Part shown: positions 55,282-64,000 of the stretch, piece after piece
How positions within the stretch are numbered: the stretch's first letter is position 1
Layout: every line of letters starts with the position of its first letter
Origin: Castor canadensis
Lineage: Eukaryota > Chordata > Mammalia > Rodentia > Castoridae
Reading direction: 5' to 3'
DNA length: 64,000 bases
NCBI RefSeq assembly: GCF_047511655.1
Contig: NC_133393.1
Location: 157,185,779 to 157,249,778 of the forward strand
Program-made: the position numbers and the translations under genes
The notes under the pieces: model-generated
Told to the model about the DNA's origin: nothing
Database searches by the model: none
The model's input: only the letters and a program-made list of their open reading frames with translations

Positions 55282-56330
55282 TTGTGGGAGACAGGGATGC
55301 CAGGCTGGGTGGGAACTGGCCAGTACCATGGGCCTTGAGCACCCCTGAGGCATGGCCAGGCAGAGGGTCCTGTGGACGGAGCCTGCTTGGTTGCTCAGGC
55401 CAGGAGGATGGGCTGACCCCCTTGGGATCCACTGAGCTCTGAGTGTCCATCAGTTCATATTTCTCTAAAATATAAAGCACAGACTCCATGGCGTTTGTTT
55501 TAGATGTGTCCTTGGTCACTTTCACTACCCCTAGATAGAGGAGTTTCTCATCATAGGGTTCCAGCCAACTTCATCGTGCTGTGTCTGAGCACAATCCGAG
55601 GGAAGGGCAGGGGGGCAGGCCAGGAGGGAGGGGAAGCCCTGGGAGGCACATATCCAAGGAGCCCAGGGAGACGGAGCTGCCCAGTCCCTTGGCCTGGCTG
55701 CCCACCTGCCACCACCTAATGTGAGCAAGGAACAGGGTGGGACCTCCCTGGAGTCTGTCTGCTCCCAGGGGATGGGCATCTGCTCCAGCAGATTAAACAC
55801 CTGTCCAGGTGCTCATTTTTTCTTTCTGTCTTGGCTTGATCACACTTCCGTAGGCTGGTACCTCCAACAGGCCCCTGGACTCCATCCGATGTGCTCTGAG
55901 CCTACACAAGCTCCAAAATGCAGATCCCTCCCTTATAATTGGCTGGGCAGCACCACGAGGCACACTTGCTGTCATCCTATCCTATCTGCTATTTGCTCAC
56001 CTTGCCACCCCGCTGTGCCTCAGAAGCACTGCCTCTCCCCATGAGGAGAGCTTTTCCTGCTAGGCTTTGTAATGACAGTTGACTTCAGAGGCTGGGCACC
56101 TGCTCCTGCAACAGTCCCTTGAATAAGGCCTCTGCGTGCCTGTCTGGGTTTGGTTCTATTTGATGTTCCCTTCCCAGTGCTGAGATCCAGGGTACTGCTG
56201 GTGGGAGCCATCCCAGGAATGAGTGGCTTGAAGGAGGCAGAAGCCTTCTGCTCCCAAAGGACTCATGGTTAACTCAAGATAACAAGGTTATCTCAAGGAT
56301 ATTCTGTCCTGCAGGTTGTTTTTTAATCAG
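55282..56330. other. Gene-free stretch
   Basis: No exon or named repeat recognised. Confidence 0.4.
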
Positions 56331-56334
56331 TGAG

Positions 56335-56530
56335 CATGGACAGCACCTGGGAGCAGGATTGTACCAGGCCCCCTTCACCATGAGGCCCTTGACCTTCACA
56401 GCAACCGACCAGTGAGGCAGGAGCCAGCTTGTCCACAGACAGAAAATTGATCCACAGCAGCAACTGGGGCCAGTACAGAGCATGTGCTGCATGGCCGAGT
56501 TCCTCCAGCTTGGCACCCCAAACTCGTGAC
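56335..56530 (-). repeat. MIR SINE fragment, reverse
   Basis: 'gcccttgaccttcacagca', 'accgaccagtgaggcagga' and 'gtccacagacagaaaattg' followed by 'gccagtacagagcatgtgc' fit a diverged MIR reverse complement. Confidence 0.55.
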
Positions 56531-56599
56531 CTCAACGTGTTGCGTCTCCCAGTAAGCGGGTGTGTCAGGGAGAGGACACGCTTGTCCATGGGCCCGAGG

Positions 56600-56835
56600 A
56601 GGATGACAGGCCTGGGAGAGGCCCTTACAGGTTATTCCATCACTGAAAACCATAAGCTCATAAATATTGAATTGTACCCCTTCACAAATGCAACAATTAT
56701 CTCCCTTACGCAGGAATTAGTGCTGCAGAGCCAGGCTACTAAATGTCATTCAACTAATTGAATTTCATGATTGACTAAAATATTCCCAGTTCTGAAATTC
56801 AGTCGAGCAACAGAAAGGTTTCCATGGTAACTATT
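56600..56835. promoter_or_regulatory. Candidate conserved non-coding element with RFX-type X-box
   Basis: 'aagctcataaatattgaat', 'gcaacaattatctccctta', 'caggaattagtgctgcaga' and 'ttcaactaattgaatttca' supply several TAAT/ATTA sites. GTTTCCATGGTAAC at 56818-56831 is a near-palindromic RFX X-box in which one half-site fits the consensus and the other has one mismatch. No repeat recognised. Flanks are GC-rich. Confidence 0.5.
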
Positions 56836-57475
56836 CTTCCCCTGAGGTTAGGCTGGAGAGCAGTGGCCTCCTGTCTGGCCACTAAGGCCCAAGAGACCCA
56901 ACGGAAGACAGGAGAGGCTGTTGGACAGCACTCCATCACTAACTACGGGATGTCTGGACCCCTTGGACACATGACCACTCTGAGTCCAGGTTATCCCATT
57001 CCAGCCTGTCCCCTGGACATGGAGGAGCCTCCCCCAGCCTGTCTCTCCTCCATAGCTCAGTGCAGAGGCCTCCATGGTTCCTGAGAGCCTCACCCACCCC
57101 AGACACCTGGGCTTCCTGCACTTGTGGGGTGTTTCAGGGGCTTCAGGCTCTTGGGCCAGCTGTCCTGCAGCCTGTGTTCCTGACCTATCCTTGACCTATG
57201 AAAATCCCAGTCAGCTTTGCATGCACAGTGCTGCTGATCCTCCAAGAGATGCTTGAAGATCACGGAGGCTGAAGATGCTAATTCCTCTCCTCAGTACAGC
57301 GCGTTTTGAACTCAGCTCCAAGGAATCACCTGACTGCTCTGTTCCTCCAACCTTCCCCACTTCTTTCCTTCCTCCTACTGCCTATCAGGATTTGGTATCC
57401 TGCTGTGTACACAGGCCCTCTCTCACCATCTAAGACCTGCCCTTAAATATGAAATAAGGGATCAGAAGTCCATCC
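56836..57475. other. Gene-free stretch
   Basis: Nothing recognised. Confidence 0.4.
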
Positions 57476-57479
57476 TTCT

Positions 57480-57760
57480 TTGGGGATTGTTTTTCTGGGG
57501 CGCTGAGCTTGGAATGCCGTCCTTGCCCTATTTCCTGGGATATTGTGTCTTCAGCTCTGCTTCTTCTGAGTCTTCACGTGCTTCTGTCTGCTGCCTCATT
57601 CCACCACACTCTTATATAGGTGCATGTCTGCTCCACCTTAAAATCCGAGCCATCAAACTGGCAAGAGTCTCCCTATTTGCACGTCTCTTCCTTGAAACAC
57701 ACCTCCTCTTGTCCTTCTCAACTAAACCAGAAACTGCCCTTGTCACAGTTGCCCTTGGCC
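57480..57760 (+). repeat. Possible L2 LINE remnant
   Basis: 'gagcttggaatgccgtcct' and 'cttcttctgagtcttcacg', followed by a cytosine/thymine-rich stretch, faintly resemble the L2 3' end. The evidence is weak; it may be plain single-copy sequence. Confidence 0.25.
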
Positions 57761-58059
57761 ACATCGATCAGTCCGGAAGTTGCCTTCGGCCTCACCGGAG
57801 GACAGCCATGGCAGCTGGCTTTTCTTCTTGCCTCCCTCAGTGTCTTTGTCCCATCTCTCAACCCAGGCAGGAGAGCCCTGTAAGTGGCTGAGCGGGAAAC
57901 TGGCTGCTTTCTCTGGCTTGAAACACTGGAGCAAAGACAGAGTGACGAGGTGGCTTAGGATAGTTGTTTGCAACATAAAAACATGCCTTCTGTTCCCACG
58001 GGTCACTCTCATACTCTCTGTCACGTCCACCCATCTCTGGAATGAACTGATTCAACAAT

Positions 58060-58115
58060 GTTCATTTGTCAAGGGTTTATTGAGCACCTAATGTGCTCAA
58101 TGCCAGGGACCCGAG
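58060..58115 (-). repeat. MIR-family remnant, reverse
   Basis: 'ggtttattgagcacctaat' and 'gtgctcaatgccagggac' match the reverse complement of the MIR 3' end. Confidence 0.5.
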
Positions 58116-59015
58116 ACAGCCACCTTCATGGCCTCCTGATGAGGACAAACAGGAGGACCCAGCAAGGGGAGGACAGCCTGCGCTGCCCTGAGCTCCTGGG
58201 CCAATGGTTCTTCTGCATGACCTCTGCCATCTGCCTCCTGCTGAATCTGATCCAGGAGAGGAGAACTCTGACAGGTTATCATGCGTCTTTATTGGGGGCG
58301 TTGTGACCCATTACAGCCTGTGAGCCCAGCGCACGGAGCAGTTACAAAAGCATTATGGCATCCTTTCCTCTCCTCCATGTCCCGAGTCCATTTGTCACCT
58401 GGAAGTGGATTCGTAGACAGTGCAGAAGTGAAGGGCAGTGCATTGTGCAGTGTCTTCGTTGGTGCATTAGAGCTCTCTTACCATGCTGCTGGGTCAGAGA
58501 GCTCCCACCGAGGCGGTGCTCACTGCACAGCCTCTGCCTTCGCGCCCCACCAGGGCAGTCTGCTCGGAAGGTGCTGGTGGGGGGCAGGCAGGGAAGGGTC
58601 ACTACAGCCTGGGGTGAGGGTGGGTGGCACTCAGTGCTGTGTCATGCCATCACAGTGGGAAGCTGTGACATCAGGACACTTTGGAGAGGGGCAAGGATGT
58701 GATGTGTGGTGTGTGGGACTGGAAGAAGCCTGTAGGGCAGGCTAGAAAAAACAACCAGATAGAAGAAGGGCCAGAGACACCAGGAAGAGAAAGCAGCACT
58801 ATCATGCAAAGCTGGACGGCTGGCCGTCCACTCTGAGCCACGTGCTCTGGAACTTGCTGAGATGTGGCACCAGCATGGTGGGGGCAGGCAGCGGTGGGCA
58901 TCAGGCCATCAAAGCAGGGGCAATGATTTCCAAACTCAGCTGACTGGGCCTGTGTGGTATGGCTCTCCTCAGAGCTCCGGCTGTGGGGAAGCAGAGCCCG
59001 CCAGGCCCCTACACG
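58116..59015. other. Gene-free stretch
   Basis: No exon recognised. The frame 58281-58745 overlaps others in both directions and has no domain. Confidence 0.4.
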
Positions 59016-59019
59016 GCCA

Positions 59020-59400
59020 CTCTGCTTTGATGCCTGGACATCCTACAGCAGTGGGTTGAGTGCCCCATTCTGTGACGTGCCTGGTTGAGACCCACTGCTC
59101 AGAATAAAAGGAGACAGTTACTAGTTGTATGAGGTAGCCATTGCCAGGTGATCCAATACCCAGACTTGGCATCTTGAAACATTGACAGCAACCTTGGGTA
59201 GGATCCAGGCTCACATGCCTGGCACCTCTCCTAGACACCCTAAGGCTGCAGGCCAGGCATAGTCAGCTGCAGCCTTATCTAAAGGCCTGGCAGAGAGACA
59301 CCGGCTTCCATGTACTGGCCTGGCTCTTGGATGGATTCAGTGCCTTGACTGGGTCCTGCCTCAGCTCCTTGCCACATGGCCTCTCCACAGGGCAGCTCAC
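59020..59400 (-). mobile_element. Unnamed ancient interspersed repeat (LTR or DNA type)
   Basis: 'ccttgccacatggcctctc' with 'cacagggcagctcacaaaa', and upstream 'gtcagctgcagccttatct', recall phrases common in an old mammalian interspersed repeat that I cannot name with certainty. Strand is tentative. Confidence 0.35.
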
Positions 59401-60740
59401 AAAATGCTCAAAAAGAGTGTGTGAACACGAGGTGCCAGGGCAAGGTGCAAGTCATGGCCTTTTTGCAGCTCAGTCTCAGAAGTGACCAGACCTGTCTTTT
59501 CCTTTGCAACCATGGGTTTGTTAGAAGTGAGGCCTTGGTTTATCCCACACCCAGGGAGAGAGTTCTCTCTGGCACAGATCCCAGAAGTGGGGGATCCCAA
59601 GGCCCCTTTCAGAGGCAGCATCCAGCAGTCTTCATCTACTGGCAGCCTCTGGAAGGACCTGGCTACCTATGTCTCTAGTGGGAGACAGCAGTGCCTCACC
59701 AGGCTTCACACTGAGGATGGTGGACCTGAGCACCTAGGGCAAGCTGGTCCCAGGCAGAGTCCCAGGCAGACTCAGTGCTGGACTTGGTGGTCCCAGAGCC
59801 CTGCTAGCACACCTCCTGCCCCCACGTGCCTGGATCAACTTAGTTGTAATGACTTTCATTCCCCATGTGTGTGACTTCTGGTGGGTCCTGCCGGAGGGGT
59901 CTTCTCCAGGAAGGAGCAAGGAGGGCTAGAAGAGACAGCACATCACATGGTAGACATCAGGAGGCCAACATGGGGGTACACATCAGAGAATGTTCTTTCT
60001 TTTGGAGAAGTTTAGAAAGAAGCTCTTTCCATGGGAAGGCTGAACACACTGGGGCTGCCTGAGCCCCATGTGTGCCTCGTGTCCACTATGCAGCTGTTAT
60101 CTCTGTCCTCTTGCAGGAGAGGACTCTTGACTTGATTGGAGCAGAACAGAGCCAGCTAAGGTCTGCAGGGCTGTGAGTCCCCCAGGGCCTTGGTGATGGC
60201 AGGCCTTTATTCCTTTTTTGTTAACAAACAAACACTTCATCAAAAGTGGATGTCTTGTCAAGTTTCTAGAGTCTTCAACCATGTGTTAAAAATAAGCACT
60301 TTTTCAAGAGCAGGGCAGCGACAGGCCATGGATAAGTAGTTGCCTTTCATGGGAGCATTCTGAGGAATCCATTTCCACAGGCTCCATCATGCAGCTTTCC
60401 TGACCCAGAGGGGAGGAGAGGAGGAGGAGGTGCCTGCCATAGAGGCTACAGACCCAAGGCAGCTCTTGGTGCAGCTGAGCTAGAGCTCAGGGAGCTGGGG
60501 AGGCTGGGCTGGAGGGAGGTCCCAGGAAGGCTGCCTCCCCTCAAAGTCACTGGCCTCTGGCTTCAAGCATATGCTCGTGACCGTGACATTGCTGCCTGCA
60601 GGACACCATTCTTAACACAGGTCAAAATTAGGGGACTCAGGCAAGAAGTACTTGACAGCTCAAGGCCCAGAGCCCTAAATGGTGCGGGCTCAGGCTGGTG
60701 ACAAGGCCATGCAGGGGTAGCAGAAGCATATTACTCTATT
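59401..60740. other. Gene-free stretch
   Basis: AT-rich patch at 60205-60305 ('gttaacaaacaaacacttc') between GC-rich flanks; otherwise no feature. Confidence 0.35.
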
Positions 60741-60744
60741 AATC

Positions 60745-60958
60745 ATCTCTCTCTCTCTCTGTCTCTCTCTCTCTCCCTATCTACCTATTCATGTATCTAT
60801 CATCTATCATATCATCAATCTATCATCCATCATATCTATCATGTCTATCAATCTATCATCTATCAATCTATTTATCATCTGTCATATGTCTATCTATCTA
60901 TCTATCTATCTATCTATCCATCTGTCTCTCATCTATCCATCTATTGATCCATCTGGCA
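60745..60958. repeat. TC and TATC compound microsatellite
   Basis: A (TC)n block at about 60748-60776 leads into ATCT/CATC/TATC repeats, purest at 60888-60918. Similar in motif to the tract at 19485-19760. Confidence 0.95.
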
Positions 60959-61007
60959 TTTGCTTATCTTCTTTGAAAAAATGCCTGTTCAAGTTTTGCC
61001 ATTTTTA

Positions 61008-61082
61008 AATCTTTTTTTTTTCAATCCTGGGAACTGATCCCACGCAAGAGTTCTACCATTTGAATGACTCCACCAGCCCTCT
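61008..61082 (-). repeat. ID-like tRNA-derived SINE, reverse
   Basis: A T-run, then 'caatcctgggaactgatcc' and 'tgaatgactccaccagccc', match the ID-like unit of the composite SINEs, here alone and diverged. Confidence 0.6.
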
Positions 61083-61097
61083 TGTTTGTATTTTGTG

Positions 61098-61400
61098 ATT
61101 TTTTTTTTTTGCAGTACTAGGATTTGAACTGCAGGCCTCAAGCTTGCCTTGCAGGTGCTCTACCACCTGACCCACACTTCCAGCACTTTTTCATTGACTG
61201 TTTTCGAGACAGGGTCTGGCTTTATGTCTGGGTTGGTCTGGACCACAGTCTTCCTCTTTATGCTTTCCTGTGCCCAGCATTGGCTGAGATGGGATCTAAT
61301 GAATGTTTTGCTTAGACTGCCCTTGAACTAAGCTCTCCTGGTCTCTGGTTGCCTGAGTAGATAGGGTTACAGGCATGGACCACTGAGTCCAGTGTGGATT
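61098..61400 (-). repeat. Trimeric composite SINE, reverse
   Basis: The T-run (61099-61110), 'gcagtactaggatttgaac', 'tcaagcttgccttgcaggt' and 'gctctaccacctgacccac' form the ID-like unit. They are followed by two B1-like units ('gagacagggtctggcttta' and 'ggttacaggcatggaccac'). Confidence 0.8.
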
Positions 61401-61515
61401 TTGTTTTTGATATATGGTCTCACTACCTTTGTCTAGGATGGCCTTGAACTCATGATCCCTCTGCCTCCACTCCATCTCCTGAGTAGCTGTGATTACAGGT
61501 GTGCACCACCTGCTT
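61401..61515 (-). repeat. B1-like SINE, reverse
   Basis: 'atatatggtctcactacct', 'ggatggccttgaactcatg' and 'gagtagctgtgattacagg' are a further B1-type unit abutting the trimer. It may be a separate insertion or a fourth unit. Confidence 0.75.
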
Positions 61516-61519
61516 GTCA

Positions 61520-63960
61520 GGTATTTTCTTGTGAAGCTTTAGGAATTCTCTATATATTCTGGATGTTGACCCTTATCAGTTATATGACTGAAATACTTCC
61601 CATCCTTCGGGCTGACTTTTTGCTCTATTGTTTATGATGCATCAGTCCAGCTTGTCTTTTTTTCTTTTGTTGCCCATGTTTTGCTGCCATTTCCAAGAAA
61701 GCATTGAATGTCAGTAATGAAAATCATTTGCCCTGCTCTCTTCTAAGAGTTTCAGTTTTAAGGTTTGATCCCTTTTCGATTGAGTTCTTGCTTATGGTAT
61801 TAGGTGAGGGTCCAATTGCATTCTTTCCGAGTGGCACCGTTTTCTCAGCACTGTTTGTTGAAAAGACTGTTCTTTCCTCATTGAATGATGTTGGCACCCT
61901 CATCAGAAACGTGTAAGCAGAGGTGTGAGACTCTCTGTTCTATTTAATTGGTCTGTCTGTCTGTCTTCATGACGGCGAGTTGTCCTAAAATTTGAAATAT
62001 GCTTCCTTTTTTTCAAGACTATTTTGGCTACTCTAGGTCCCCTGAGAGCCATATGAATTTCAGGATGAGTTTTTCTGTATATTCAATAAATGTCATGGAG
62101 ATTTTTATAAGGATGACATTGAAGCTGTAAACTGCTTGGGGTAGTTCTGGTGTCTTAACAGTCACAGGTCTTCAAACCATGCTCATGGGATATGCTTCCA
62201 TTTATTTATATCTTCTTTCACTTCTTTTAGTATTGCTTTGTAGTTTTTATTTTTACAAGTCTTCTAGCTCTTTGGGTAAGTGAATTCCCAAGTATTCTGT
62301 TCTTTTTGGTGTGCTCCTAATTGGAATTATTTTTATGTCTTTTACATTGTTCAGTTGTTAGTTTATACAAACACAACTGAATTTTGCCTATTCACTTTGT
62401 ATTCTGCTACTTTGTTAAATTCATTGAGTTTTTTGGTGGAAGTTTTAGAATTATAGGCATTAAACACAAATGTTTTTATGTCTTCCTTTTCAATTCAACT
62501 ACATTTTATTTATTTTTCTTGCGGTAGTGACTGTGGCTAGGATTTCCAGTACTGTGTTGAATAGAAGTGGGGAAGGCAGGCTTCCTTGCCTTGTTCCTGT
62601 TCCTAGAGGGACAATGTTCAGTCTTTTGTCATTAAGCATGATGTTTTCTATATGTTTAGCATATATGGTTTTCAGTATATTGAGATAATTGAATTTCCTT
62701 CAATTCCTGGGTTTTTTTTGACTGTCTGTACCATGTGAGTGTATTGAGTTTTGTCAGATGCTTTTTCTACATCAAGATGGTCACACAATTTTTTCCTTCA
62801 TTCTGTTAAGATGTTGTCTTGCAATGATTGATCTTCATATGCTGGACTTCCCATGAATACCAGAGCAAATACAACTTGGACATAGTTTGTAGTTCCTTGA
62901 ATATGTTGCTGAATTCTGTTTTCTAGTGATGTGTGAAGGATTTTTACATCAATGTTCATAAGAAATATTGGTCTGTATTTTCTTCTCTTTCAAAGTCTTT
63001 GACTTTGATTTGGGGGGATTATGGCCTCATAGAATGAGTTAAGATGTGTTCCCCCATCTTCCATTTTTTGGGGAAAGGATGTTTTGAAATGATTGAATAT
63101 CTTTAAATGTATTTTTCTCCACTTTTGAAAGATAATTTTGCAGAGTACAAAATTCTGGTTTAGTGATTTTTTTTTCCTCAATACTTTAAATATTTCACTC
63201 CAGTATCTTGTTACCTGAGTGGCTTCTGAGAAACCAGACGGTGTTTGTATCTTTTCTATGGAAGAGGTGTTTTCTCTTCTGGCTTCTTTCAAAATTTTTC
63301 TTTATTTGACTTTACAAAGCTTGTATATGGTATGCATGAGGTGCAGGGTTGGAGGGAGAGATGGGCATTTATTATGCTTTTTGTTTTCTGAGATTCCTGG
63401 ATCTGTTGTTTGCTCCCTGCCATTAATTTGGGGGAAATTTACACTCATTACTATTTCAAATCCTCCCTTTGCTCCTTTCTTTCTTTTGATGCTCGTTCCC
63501 ATTGCACACATGCACGCTCTGTAACTGCCCCGCCATCCTGGGGTATTCTGTTTCATTTCAGTCTTTGTCATCTTGTCTTTTCAGTTTTGAAGGTTTCTAT
63601 TCCTCCAGCACAGAGATCCTTCCACATCTGTGTCCCATGTACTGACAAGACTATCAGAGGCTTTTGTCACTGTCACACTGACTCTTTCTTGGGGTTTTGG
63701 TCTTGCCTGCATCACCCATCTGTTCCTGCGCCATCTGCTTTATCCACAATACCTCTGAGGATTGCAATTACTGTCATTTCAAACCCCCAGTTTCATGGTT
63801 GCAGCATCCAAGTCTCCTCATTCTGGTACTTGCTCTGTGTTTTCTAGTTAGTGTTCGTTTTTTGCCTTTTAGTATGCCTTGTTTTTTTGATGGTCATCCA
63901 TGATGCACTGGGTAAAAGCAACTGTTATAGAGTGGCCTTTAATGATGTGATGTTGAAGAG
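61520..63960 (-). mobile_element. Long old L1 (ORF2 and 5' parts), reverse
   Basis: About 2.4 kb in reverse L1 order. 'ggaattctctatatattct' and 'tatgactgaaatacttccc' come first, then 'gttggcaccctcatcagaa' and 'tggctactctaggtcccct'. 'cttgccttgttcctgttcc', 'cagagcaaatacaacttgg' and 'ggcctcatagaatgagtta' follow. L1M-type 5' sequence comes last ('tccagtatcttgttacctg'). Reverse frames are broken by many stops. It continues to or beyond the window edge. Confidence 0.8.
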
Positions 63961-64000
63961 TGGGAAGCAGAGAACGAATGGCCCTATGACCAGCTCTTGA

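Noticed and set aside
55270..55525. Upstream extension of the ORF2 reverse frame as part of a real gene
   Set aside because: The target-site duplication ends the L1 at 55269; codons beyond it are flanking DNA that happens to stay open.

Overview
This is vertebrate, almost certainly rodent, nuclear DNA with no protein-coding gene that I can support. There is no operon structure, ribosome binding site, bacterial or phage gene, CRISPR array or functional RNA gene. Open frames are short, overlap on both strands and resemble no protein except one L1 fragment. The content is interspersed repeats of mammalian type (L1, MIR, MaLR LTRs, a MER20-type hAT remnant), microsatellites and GC-moderate single-copy sequence. 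Two things point to a castorimorph rodent, most likely beaver (Castor) or a close relative. First, composite SINEs occur in which one or two 7SL-derived B1-like units are joined to an ID-like tRNA-derived unit. Second, a young L1 3' end at 54588-55269 has a tail that I associate with beaver. Both rest on memory of repeat families, not on a search.

Layout. 0-7 kb: CT-rich low complexity, an old B1/FLAM-like SINE, two MLT1-type LTRs in opposite orientation and an L1M 3' end. 7-14 kb: mostly single-copy, with a MIR, a possible solo LTR with AATAAA, a MER20-type element and several AT-rich, homeodomain-site-rich islands. 14-19 kb: dense L1 debris, including an L1 with the inverted-5' structure of twin priming, itself interrupted by a trimeric SINE. 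19-31 kb: a TATC microsatellite and long single-copy stretches with few repeats. 31-34.4 kb: a MaLR LTR and a long reverse-strand L1 interrupted by SINEs. 34.4-35.1 kb: a CpG-rich patch unlike the rest. 37-41 kb and 47.2 kb: the best candidates for conserved non-coding elements. 43.8-46.3 kb: head-to-head L1 copies. 54.6-55.3 kb: the young L1 with target-site duplications. 61-64 kb: three SINE units followed by a long old L1 on the reverse strand.

Interpretation. The simplest reading is an intergenic or deep intronic, subtelomere-like (GC-moderate, microsatellite-rich) region. Dispersed AT-rich islands full of TAAT, POU and TALE-type sites suggest long-range regulation of a developmental gene outside the window. 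That is inference; alignment across mammals would decide it. I found no convincing undescribed system. The observations most worth checking are the regulatory islands, the orphan CpG-rich patch and the composite SINE architecture.
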